NCBI GenBank assembly: GCA_003220975.1
Contig: QHTX01000143.1
Span: 604 to 9,040 of the forward strand
From: Gemmatimonadota bacterium
GTDB taxonomy: Bacteria; Gemmatimonadota; Gemmatimonadetes; Gemmatimonadales; GWC2-71-9
Reading direction: 5' to 3'
Length of the DNA stretch: 8,437 nt
In this document: piece by piece, positions 1 to 6,185 of the stretch
Position numbering within the stretch: the first letter of the stretch is position 1
How the letters are laid out: every line of letters begins with the position of its first letter
Translations under genes and position numbers: made by a program
The notes under the pieces: model-generated
What the model was told of the DNA's origin: nothing
Database searches by the model: none
Seen by the model: only the letters and a program-made list of their open reading frames with translations

Positions 1-1266
1 TGGAATCCGCTGCCCTATATCGGCGCCGGCGAGTTCTACCTCGAGTATGGTGACTTCGACGTGTCGCTCACCCTCCCCGCCGGGTTCGTGGTCGCCGCGA
101 CGGGGACCGTGGCGAACCCGCTCGTGGTGTGGGGCCCGACCGCGCGGGCGCGGCTCGCCCGGGCGCGCCGGTCGGCCGAGCGCGTACAGATCATCACCAA
201 GGCGGAGGCCGAAGCGAACACGGGCAAACGCACCCCGGGAACGAAGACCTGGCGCTTCACCGCCCGCAACGTGCGTGACTTCGCCTGGGCCGCCTCCCCT
301 GACTTCCGCTGGGACGCCTCGAGCTGGAGCGGCATCCTGATCCAGACGTTCTACCGGCCGGGCGCCACGCCGTGGGAGGAGGCGAACAAGATGGCGTGGT
401 TCACGATCAAGCACTTTAGCGAGACGTGGGGCACGTACCCCTGGCCGCACGCGACGACGGTGGAAGGGCTCGTGGAAGGGATGGAGTATCCGATGCTCAC
501 GTTCGTCCCGTCGATCGAGAAGCGGGAGGACCAGTTCTGGGTACTCGCGCACGAGTTCGGCCACGAATGGTTTCCGATGCTCGTCGGCTCGGACGAGCGT
601 CGCTATCCGTGGATGGACGAAGGGTTCAACACGTTCATCGACTACGGGTCGGCGGAGGGCTACTTCCGAGGGACGGCGTACGGCGACACGGTGCGACGCG
701 AGCTGCTCGGCGCCTATCGCGTATCGGCCGTTCCCGGCAACGAGCAGCCCCTCATCGACCGGCCGGTGGAACAGCGCGACCTCGCCTGGGCCGCGTACCA
801 GAAGCCCGCGCTGATGCTCACGGTGCTGCGGGACGCGGTACTAGGGAAGGAGACCTTCGAGCGCGCCCTGCGCGAGTACGTGCGACGCTGGACGTTCAGG
901 CATCCGCAACCCGCGGACTTCTTCCGGACGATCGAGAACGTGTCGGGCCGAGACCTGGACTGGTTCTGGCGCGCCTGGGTGTATACCACGGCTCGCCTCG
1001 ATCAGGCGGGAGACTCCGTCACCACCGCGGGTGACACGGCGCTCGTCTATCTCTCGAACCGCGCACAGATGGTGCTGCCGGTGACGCTGGAGCTGCGCTA
1101 CGCGGACGGGACGACGGAAACGCGGCGGTTCCCGATCGAGATGTGGAACCTCGGCAGCAAGTTCACCGCGCGGGTGGGGACGGCGAAGCCGGTGGCGGGC
1201 GTCGTGGTGGACCCGAAAGAGACGTATCCCGATATCGACCGGGCGAACAACCAGTGGGGGAAGTGA
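1..1266 (+). CDS. M1-family zinc metallopeptidase (aminopeptidase N-like), 5' end missing
   Basis: The frame is open from base 1 to a TGA at 1264-1266, giving 421 residues. The true start lies left of the window; the GTG at 61 is internal. The thermolysin-like core of family M1 is visible: GMEY at residues 160-163 in place of the usual G-x-M-E-N exopeptidase motif, HEFGH at 184-188 followed 18 residues later by the third zinc ligand E207 (within WMDEGFNTF), and a tyrosine at 266 (AYQKPAL) in the position of the catalytic Tyr. The first residues (WNPLPYIGAGEFY) look like the end of the N-terminal beta domain. M1 enzymes remove N-terminal amino acids from peptides using zinc. The protein ends about 200 residues after the active site, so the long helical C-terminal domain of E. 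coli PepN is absent or short. Family assignment is firm. Location and substrate cannot be judged without the N-terminus. Confidence 0.93.
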   Translation, partial: WNPLPYIGAGEFYLEYGDFDVSLTLPAGFVVAATGTVANPLVVWGPTARARLARARRSAERVQIITKAEAEANTGKRTPGTKTWRFTARNVRDFAWAASPDFRWDASSWSGILIQTFYRPGATPWEEANKMAWFTIKHFSETWGTYPWPHATTVEGLVEGMEYPMLTFVPSIEKREDQFWVLAHEFGHEWFPMLVGSDERRYPWMDEGFNTFIDYGSAEGYFRGTAYGDTVRRELLGAYRVSAVPGNEQPLIDRPVEQRDLAWAAYQKPALMLTVLRDAVLGKETFERALREYVRRWTFRHPQPADFFRTIENVSGRDLDWFWRAWVYTTARLDQAGDSVTTAGDTALVYLSNRAQMVLPVTLELRYADGTTETRRFPIEMWNLGSKFTARVGTAKPVAGVVVDPKETYPDIDRANNQWGK

Positions 1267-1277
1267 TCGGAGTTCTC

Positions 1278-1329
1278 AGTGGTCAGTCGTCAGTCATGAG
1301 CAGTGAACGACTGACGACTGACCACTTTT
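1278..1329 (+). terminator. Perfect 18-bp inverted repeat with T4 tail in a convergent gap
   Basis: AGTGGTCAGTCGTCAGTC at 1278-1295 is exactly mirrored by its reverse complement at 1309-1326, leaving a 13-nt loop. Four T residues (1326-1329) end the right arm, so on the + strand this can act as an intrinsic terminator for the M1 peptidase gene, 11 nt after its stop. It lies between two convergent stop codons, and the long stem could also stop transcripts from the opposite strand, although no T-run follows on that side. The arms are built from the same GTC(A/G)TCA-like units seen again near 6163. The element may therefore be a dispersed repeat recruited as a terminator rather than a dedicated one. 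Confidence 0.6.
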
Positions 1330-1332
1330 CCC

Positions 1333-2250
1333 TCACTTGTCCGGCCGATCCTCGTCGTCGACGATCTCGTCGACCGGGTCGGTCCCACCGCCGGGCCCGT
1401 AGCCCTTCTTCCCCGGATGGTCGGGAATATTGATCACGGCTTCGCCGATGTTGTTGTCGTAGTTGCTCTCCTTAAACATGTGGCAGAAGCCCTGCGGATC
1501 GACGGCCGGGCACGGCTCGTTCTTCTTCGCGGTGAAGGGCGGATTGACCCAGATACGTAGCGTATACTGGCCGGGTGGGATCAAAGGTGCGTTCGGGTCA
1601 TTCAGCACGAAGTACTGCCCGCCGAGCCACTTGTAGTACTCGTCCGCGTAGCCGACGCTGATGCCCTGGTTGCCCGGGACTTCGGGGAGGCCCAACTCAG
1701 GCCGGGCCGGCCGGCCGCAGGCGCGATACACCCACGACTTAGGCGGCGCGTCCTCGTTGTACGGCTTGACGTCGATCATGCAGAAGCCGTTCTTGCGCGC
1801 CTTGGTGATCTTGCCCGTGGAGTCGATCAGCTGGTATAGCGCGTAGTTGCGGAAGTGGTAGTGGCGGTGGCAGGCATTGTTCTCGAACAGCCCGTCCGAG
1901 TCGCTGCCGTCGCCGTCCCCGTTCGGGTCCCAGTGCCGGTTCGGGTCGCCGATGTAGATGTCGGCATCACCGATGTTCGGGGTGACGACCGTGAAGCGCA
2001 GCAGGCGGTACTTGCCGGGGGCGAGGTTCGCCTCCTCGATGCTGCAGAACGACTCCTTGAGCTCCTGGTCGTATACGACCCACGACGTGGCAAGCGTCTT
2101 GGCGTCCACGATCATATCGGGGGTGCCGTCGAGGTCCTGCACGTGGGCGAACGCCGGCCCACTCGGCGGGGCCACGGCGCCGCGCTCCACAGGCGTACAC
2201 GTTGCGACGGCCAGCACCGACACCAGGGCGGCGAGGGGAGTGAACCGCAT
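1333..2250 (-). CDS. Lysyl oxidase family protein, probable secreted lipoprotein
   Basis: A 305-residue protein. Its ATG (2248-2250) is preceded by AGGAG six nt upstream. The N-terminus has a hydrophobic signal with Cys at 18 (VATC), an imperfect lipobox. Residues from about 85 to 275 match the lysyl oxidase catalytic domain: VVTPNIGDADIYIG (88-101), the copper segment CHRHYH with H128, H130 and H132, GFC at 155-157, QGISVGYADEY (195-205), a PPGQYTLRIWVNP strand, and ESNYDNN (261-267). By alignment from memory with human LOX, K153 and Y205 fall on the lysine and tyrosine that form the lysyl tyrosylquinone cofactor (K320 and Y355). The family oxidatively deaminates primary amines, including peptidyl lysine, using copper. 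An Asp/Gly-rich insert (108-120) before the copper site resembles a calcium-binding loop, and the C-terminal tail is acidic. The physiological substrate is unknown. Family is secure; activity is inferred from conserved residues. Confidence 0.88.
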   Translation of the reverse strand: MRFTPLAALVSVLAVATCTPVERGAVAPPSGPAFAHVQDLDGTPDMIVDAKTLATSWVVYDQELKESFCSIEEANLAPGKYRLLRFTVVTPNIGDADIYIGDPNRHWDPNGDGDGSDSDGLFENNACHRHYHFRNYALYQLIDSTGKITKARKNGFCMIDVKPYNEDAPPKSWVYRACGRPARPELGLPEVPGNQGISVGYADEYYKWLGGQYFVLNDPNAPLIPPGQYTLRIWVNPPFTAKKNEPCPAVDPQGFCHMFKESNYDNNIGEAVINIPDHPGKKGYGPGGGTDPVDEIVDDEDRPDK

Positions 2251-2308
2251 GGTGTGCTCCTAAGGGAGAGGAGCGGCTAAGGTGACGCGCGGAGGCTCAG
2301 CCGTCAAC

Positions 2309-2330
2309 GGCGCATACTCAATCACGCGCC
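2309..2330. repeat. Short inverted repeat between pntB and the lysyl oxidase gene
   Basis: Read on the - strand, GGCGCGT and ATGCGCC pair (seven pairs, one G-T) around an 8-nt loop. It lies about 20 nt after the pntB stop and within the 100-nt gap before the lysyl oxidase gene, so it could help end the pnt operon transcript. No T-run follows the stem on this strand (a T4 tract precedes it), so the terminator role is weak. A TTGACG just downstream on the - strand has no convincing -10 at normal spacing, so I do not call a promoter for the lysyl oxidase gene. Confidence 0.3.
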
Positions 2331-2350
2331 TGCAAGAAAATGCGGACCGG

Positions 2351-3757
2351 TCAGTGCAGGCCCCCGCCCGCGAGCTGCTTCACCAGGTCGCCGACCACCG
2401 TCTTGGCGTCGCCGAACAGCATCCAGGTGTTGTCCTGGACGTACAGCTCGTTGTCGATCCCCGCAAAGCCGGGGTTCTTGCTGCGCTTGATGGCCAGCAC
2501 CGTCTTGGCCTTGTCCGCGTCGATGATCGGCATGCCGTAGATGGGCGTGTCCTTGGCGTAGCGCGCGGCGGGGTTGACGACGTCGTTCGCCCCGATGACG
2601 AGCGCGACGTCGCATTGCGGCATCTCGGGGTTGATGTCGTCCATCTCGACGAGCGCCGTGTAGGGAATGTTCGCTTCCGCGAGCAGCACGTTCATGTGGC
2701 CCGGCATCCGCCCGGCGACCGGGTGGATGGCGAACTGGACCGTGACCCCCCGCTTTGTCAGCTGGTCGTACAGCTCACGCACCTTGTGCTGGGCCTGCGC
2801 CACGGCCATGCCGTATCCCGGGATGACGACCACGCGGCTCGCCTGCTCGAGGAGCTGCGCGGCGCCCTCGACCGTTTCCTGCTTCCACTCCTTTTGCTCC
2901 CCGATGGCCGCCGTTTTCCGCACGGTGCCGAACGCGCCAAACAGCACGTTCGAGAACGACCGGTTCATCGCGCGGCACATGATGATCGAGAGAATCAGAC
3001 CGCTCGACCCGTCCAGCGCGCCCGCAGTCACCAGGAGCTTCGAGTCGAGCACGAAACCCATCGCGACCGCCGAGAGCCCTGCGTAGGAGTTCAGGATCGA
3101 GATGACCGTGGGCATGTCCGCGCCGCCGATCGGGATGATGAGCAGCACCCCGAAGAGCAGGGCGAGGCCGGCGATCGCGCGGAAGGCGTGTCCCGACCAC
3201 GCGGCGGTCGGGTGCACGACGATCAGCACTCCCAGCGCCACGGCGATCGCCAGCACGCCGATGTTGACGACGTTCTGGCCCGGGTACGTGACCGGCCGCT
3301 GCGGGATCCACTTCACTTCCTGCAGCTTGCCGGCGGCCATGAGACTGCCCGTGAACGTGAGGAATCCCAGGATCACCTCGGCCACGAGCGCGCTCATCCG
3401 GAACGGCGTGAGCTGGGCCGAGCGCTCGCCCAGCCAGAGGTAATACTCCGCGACGCCCACCAACCCCGCCGCGAGCCCGCCGAACGCATGGGACAGCGCC
3501 GTCCGCTGCGGCACGGCGGTGAGGGGCACGCGGGACAGCGGGACCCCGACGATGAACCCCGCGACGATCGCCAGCACGACCCAGCCGTGGTGCACGATTT
3601 CAGGCTGAATCCAGGTGGCCAGCACGGCGACCAGCATCGCCGTGACGCCCGCCACGACGGCGTGGCGGGCGGTCTTCGGGTCGTTCATCCAGTACAGCGA
3701 AAAGATGAACAACACCGTCGCGAGCACGGCGGCGAACTGGGCGACGGCGTGCGTCAT
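2351..3757 (-). CDS. pntB: NAD(P) transhydrogenase beta subunit
   Basis: A 468-residue protein, close to the 462 of E. coli PntB. It carries the dII membrane domain and the NADP(H)-binding dIII domain of proton-translocating transhydrogenase, which drives hydride transfer from NADH to NADP+ with the proton gradient. About eight hydrophobic segments fill residues 1-260, with the conserved GGADMP (211-216), LNSYAG (222-227) and IMCRAMNRSF (259-268) stretches. H90 (LSHAFGG) aligns with the proton-pathway His91 of E. coli. dIII shows PGYGMAVAQAQ (313-323), HPVAGRMPGHMNVLLAEA (345-362), GANDVVNPAA (389-398) and KRSKNPGFAG (424-433), the NADP-binding landmarks. The ATG was chosen because it overlaps the pntA2 stop as ATGA and gives the normal N-terminus; an upstream extension in this frame reads across pntA2 and is not real. 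Confidence 0.97.
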   Translation of the reverse strand: MTHAVAQFAAVLATVLFIFSLYWMNDPKTARHAVVAGVTAMLVAVLATWIQPEIVHHGWVVLAIVAGFIVGVPLSRVPLTAVPQRTALSHAFGGLAAGLVGVAEYYLWLGERSAQLTPFRMSALVAEVILGFLTFTGSLMAAGKLQEVKWIPQRPVTYPGQNVVNIGVLAIAVALGVLIVVHPTAAWSGHAFRAIAGLALLFGVLLIIPIGGADMPTVISILNSYAGLSAVAMGFVLDSKLLVTAGALDGSSGLILSIIMCRAMNRSFSNVLFGAFGTVRKTAAIGEQKEWKQETVEGAAQLLEQASRVVVIPGYGMAVAQAQHKVRELYDQLTKRGVTVQFAIHPVAGRMPGHMNVLLAEANIPYTALVEMDDINPEMPQCDVALVIGANDVVNPAARYAKDTPIYGMPIIDADKAKTVLAIKRSKNPGFAGIDNELYVQDNTWMLFGDAKTVVGDLVKQLAGGGLH

Positions 3758-4074
3758 TGCTTCTTGAACATCTTCAGCATCCGGTCCGTGATGAGGAACC
3801 CGCTGACGATGTTCGTCATGGAGGCGAAGAGCGCGACCGCGCCGAGGATGCGGATCACCCTGGGATAGTCGGCGCCCGCGACGACGATCGACCCGACCAC
3901 GGCGATGGCGGAGATCGCGTTGGTGAGCGACATGAGCGGCGTGTAGAGCAGCCGGGAGACCCGGCGGATCACCCCCAGCCCGATGAAGGTCGCCAGCACG
4001 AACACGAACAGCATCGACCAGTAGTCGACCGGCAGCGGCGGTCCCTGGGGCGCCCCGTCCAGGCCCTGGATCAT
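3754..4074 (-). CDS. pntA2: NAD(P) transhydrogenase alpha subunit, membrane part (A2)
   Basis: A 106-residue membrane protein corresponding to the C-terminal dII part of E. coli PntA, here a separate subunit as in the three-gene Rhodospirillum-type transhydrogenase. Three to four hydrophobic stretches are visible (about 19-35, 50-66 and 76-95), with the conserved TPLMSLTNAISAI at 45-57 and a basic C-terminus. It combines with PntB to form the proton channel. The start was placed at the ATG that overlaps the pntA1 stop by four nt (ATGA). A GGAGG lies about ten nt upstream, and a longer reading from 4107 only adds residues encoded inside pntA1. It overlaps pntB by another ATGA, so translational coupling across A1-A2-B is likely. 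Confidence 0.93.
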   Translation of the reverse strand: MIQGLDGAPQGPPLPVDYWSMLFVFVLATFIGLGVIRRVSRLLYTPLMSLTNAISAIAVVGSIVVAGADYPRVIRILGAVALFASMTNIVSGFLITDRMLKMFKKQ

Positions 4075-5177
4075 GTCTTCCGCACCTCCCCGGCATGGGT
4101 CACGCACGTGTCACGCGTGATCTCGTCCTCGAAGTCGAGCCGCAGCGCGCCGTCCTTGACGACGTGCAACAGAAAGCTCGAGATGTTGCGCGCGTACATC
4201 TGGCTCGCGTGCACCGGCAGGGTGCTCGGGAGATTGGCCGGCCCGATGATCACCACGCCGTTCCGGATCACGTCGCTGCCGGGCTCCGTCAGCTCGCAGT
4301 TCCCGCCCGTCTCGGCCGCCAGGTCCACGATCACCGAACCCGGCTTCATTCCCCGCACGGCCTCGGCCGTGATGAGGATCGGCGCGCGCGTCCCCGGGAT
4401 CGCGGCCGTCGTGATCACGATGTCGGCGTCCTTGACGTGCTGCGCGATGAACGCGAGCTCGCGACGGTGGGTCTCGTCCGACAGCTGTTTCGCGTAGCCG
4501 CCCGCCGTCTCCGCCGACTCGGCGATCTCGAGCTCCAGGAACTTCGCGCCGAGGCTCTCCACCTGCTCCTTCACCGCCGGGCGCACGTCGAACGCCGACA
4601 CGACCGCGCCGAGGCGGCGCGCAGTCGCGATCGCTTGGAGCCCCGCCACGCCGGCGCCCAGCACCAGCGCTCGGGCCGGCGGCAACGTCCCGGCCGCCGT
4701 CACCAGCATCGGAAAGAACCGGCCGGTCGCCGTGGCGGCGAGCAGCACGGCCTTGTACCCGGCGACGGTCGCCTGAGAAGAGAGCACGTCCATCGGCTGC
4801 GCGCGGGTAATGCGGGGAAGCAGGGCGAGACTGAAGGCCGTCACGTGGCGAGCCGCGAGCTCGGACACGGCCTCCCGCTGGGCCGACGGCTGGAACACAG
4901 CGACCAGCGCGGCCCCCGCGCGACACAACCGCACTTCGTCCGTCGAGGGCGGCTGCACCTTCAGCACGACGTCGCTCTGCCCGAAGATTTCCGCGGCCGT
5001 CGCGACGACGGTGGCACCCGCCGCGCGGTAGCCGTCGTCGCCGAACGACGCCGCGGCTCCGGCGTCCCGCTCGACGAGGACCGCCAGACCGGACTTCACC
5101 ACCCGAACAGCGACCTCCGGTGTCAGCGCGACACGGCGCTCGTTGACCGCGGTCTCCTTGGGGACCCCGATCCGCAT
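4071..5177 (-). CDS. pntA1: NAD(P) transhydrogenase alpha subunit, soluble NAD-binding part (A1)
   Basis: A 368-residue protein matching the NAD(H)-binding dI domain, similar in length to the Rhodospirillum subunit. It starts MRIGVPKET, the canonical beginning of the alanine dehydrogenase/PNT family, with AVNERRVALTP next. The signature RAQPMDVLSSQATVAGYKA spans 125-143, the Rossmann glycine motif GAGVAG lies at 174-179, FDVRP at 196-200, and GGNCE at 291-295. A partner PntA2 and PntB follow immediately, which separates it from alanine dehydrogenase. It supplies hydride from NADH on the cytoplasmic face of the membrane complex. The ATG at 5175-5177 has GAGG six nt upstream; the 86 extra in-frame codons back to 5435 overlap the TM2 gene and do not resemble the family. 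A 61-nt gap separates it from the upstream gene. Confidence 0.96.
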   Translation of the reverse strand: MRIGVPKETAVNERRVALTPEVAVRVVKSGLAVLVERDAGAAASFGDDGYRAAGATVVATAAEIFGQSDVVLKVQPPSTDEVRLCRAGAALVAVFQPSAQREAVSELAARHVTAFSLALLPRITRAQPMDVLSSQATVAGYKAVLLAATATGRFFPMLVTAAGTLPPARALVLGAGVAGLQAIATARRLGAVVSAFDVRPAVKEQVESLGAKFLELEIAESAETAGGYAKQLSDETHRRELAFIAQHVKDADIVITTAAIPGTRAPILITAEAVRGMKPGSVIVDLAAETGGNCELTEPGSDVIRNGVVIIGPANLPSTLPVHASQMYARNISSFLLHVVKDGALRLDFEDEITRDTCVTHAGEVRKT

Positions 5178-5238
5178 ACGATCCTCGGGATGGTTTCGGT
5201 GGACAACAACATTCTCAGCCGTCACGACCGAGAACGTC

Positions 5239-5673
5239 TCAACCCTTCGGAAGCGTTCCCCGTTCCCGCGCCCTTGCCAGCAGTCGCTCGGCGAAGTCGA
5301 GGCGCTCCGCCAGCTCGCCGACCTGGGACTCGAGCGACAACAGTCGATCCTCGACGTCCGCCACGCGGCGCTCGGAGGACGCCAGCCGAGGCGCGGCGTC
5401 GCCCACTTCCCAGCGGCGCAGGCGGCGGCCGTCACCGTCTTCGAAGTCGCCCGCCGCGATCACGACGATGTCGTACAGGTACCAGATTCCCAGGCCGCCC
5501 AGCGTCAGGCACATGCAGACGCCGCTGGCCGCGCGGCCCGTGTAGAAGCGATGCAGCCCGAACATCCCGCCGATCACGGCCAACCCGAGCGCCACGCCGC
5601 GCGACCGTTCGGAAACGCCCCCTTCCCTTTGCTCCGTCGGGGCCAGGTCGTCCGACGCGTCGGCCGCGGTCAT
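5239..5673 (-). CDS. TM2-domain membrane protein with C-terminal coiled coil
   Basis: A 144-residue protein. Residues 25-90 form a TM2 domain: a first hydrophobic helix (27-40), the family turn GLHRFYTGR at 39-47, a second hydrophobic helix (about 50-73) containing WYLYD, then a charged end. The first 24 residues are polar and acidic. Residues 98-137 carry heptad-like Leu/Val spacing in a charged background (ADVEDRLLSLESQVGELAERL region) and are likely a coiled coil, which is extra to the minimal TM2 fold. The TM2 family is widespread and has no settled biochemical role in bacteria. The start codon lies one nt after the thioredoxin stop, so the two are surely co-translated, and pntA1 follows 61 nt later. 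Its position suggests a membrane-linked job beside the redox genes, but that is context only. Confidence 0.82.
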   Translation of the reverse strand: MTAADASDDLAPTEQREGGVSERSRGVALGLAVIGGMFGLHRFYTGRAASGVCMCLTLGGLGIWYLYDIVVIAAGDFEDGDGRRLRRWEVGDAAPRLASSERRVADVEDRLLSLESQVGELAERLDFAERLLARARERGTLPKG

Positions 5674-5674
5674 C

Positions 5675-6130
5675 TCACGGCTGTCCGGTCGGACCGACGA
5701 GCGCGTCGAGCTCCCGCCGTGCCAGCACGCCCGCGTGACGCGCGACCTCTCGCCCCTCGCGGAAGACGATCAGGGTCGGGATGGCGCGCACGTTGAAGCG
5801 CTGCGCGGTCGCCTGGTTGCGATCGGTGTCGAGCTTGGTCACCAGCACCTCGCCCGCCCGCTCGTGCGCCAGGTCGTCGAGCGCCGGCGCCATGATTTTG
5901 CAGGGCCCGCACCAGTCGGCGTAGCAGTCCATCACGACCGGCACGGTGGTGCCCGCGAGCACCGCCTCCACGGTCGCGTCGGTCACGGCGACCGGCCGGT
6001 CGACGAGGATCGGCCGGCCGCAGTGGCCGCACTTCGGGCGGTCGGGCAGGCGCCCGAGGTCCACGCGGTTGAGCGTGGCGCAGAACGGGCACGCGACCGT
6101 CGCCTTCCTGCCGAGCTCCGTCACCGCCAT
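5675..6130 (-). CDS. trxC: Thioredoxin 2-type protein with N-terminal zinc ribbon
   Basis: A 151-residue protein with the two-part layout of thioredoxin 2. The N-terminal zinc ribbon has CPFC (14-17) and CGHC (34-37), and the thioredoxin domain has the active site WCGPC (73-77) in DCYADWCGPCKIMAP plus the cis-proline turn AIPTL (116-120). There is no signal peptide, so it should act in the cytoplasm, reducing protein disulfides with electrons from NADPH through thioredoxin reductase. The ATG at 6128-6130 was chosen because GGAGG stands about ten nt upstream; a TTG at 6154 would only add eight residues. It is the first gene of the run that continues into TM2 and pntA1-A2-B. The exported GlcG-like gene ends 50 nt upstream on the same strand, so read-through from there is possible. 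E. coli trxC is zinc-binding and part of the oxidative stress response; regulation here is not visible. Confidence 0.93.
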   Translation of the reverse strand: MAVTELGRKATVACPFCATLNRVDLGRLPDRPKCGHCGRPILVDRPVAVTDATVEAVLAGTTVPVVMDCYADWCGPCKIMAPALDDLAHERAGEVLVTKLDTDRNQATAQRFNVRAIPTLIVFREGREVARHAGVLARRELDALVGPTGQP

Positions 6131-6162
6131 CGGCGATGCACCTCCGCCAACCAATCTACGGC

Positions 6163-6185
6163 GTCATCAGTCGTCAGTCATCAGT
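6163..6185. repeat. Three tandem 7-bp units GTC(A/G)TCA at the 3' end of the GlcG-like gene
   Basis: GTCATCA, GTCGTCA and GTCATCA follow each other at 6163-6183, with a partial fourth unit (GT). Fifteen bases (6167-6181, TCAGTCGTCAGTCAT) are identical to 1283-1297 inside the inverted repeat near 1278. The repeat covers the TGA stop of the GlcG-like gene (6181-6183, - strand) and most of the gap before trxC. It has no partner arm here, so it is not a hairpin like the other copy. Confidence 0.75.

Noticed and set aside
160..1266. GMEY instead of GxMEN in the M1 peptidase as a possible loss of function
   Set aside because: The catalytic glutamate and glycine-methionine of the motif are kept, and many bacterial M1 enzymes read GMEYP here, so it is a known variant rather than a defect.
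2282..3868. 528-codon open frame on the + strand, opposite pntB
   Set aside because: The product is a low-complexity Arg/Asp/His/Gln-rich chain with no domain and it mirrors pntB, whose motifs are unambiguous. Long antisense frames are normal in GC-rich genes.
5212..5234. TTCTC/GAGAA inverted repeat in the TM2-pntA1 gap
   Set aside because: The stem is only five pairs with a 13-nt loop and no T-run, which is expected by chance. It gives no support for a terminator or separate promoter.
4095..5738. 547-codon open frame on the + strand, opposite pntA1 and the TM2 gene
   Set aside because: It has Arg-rich composition, no recognisable motif and no ribosome site, and it covers two well-supported genes on the other strand.
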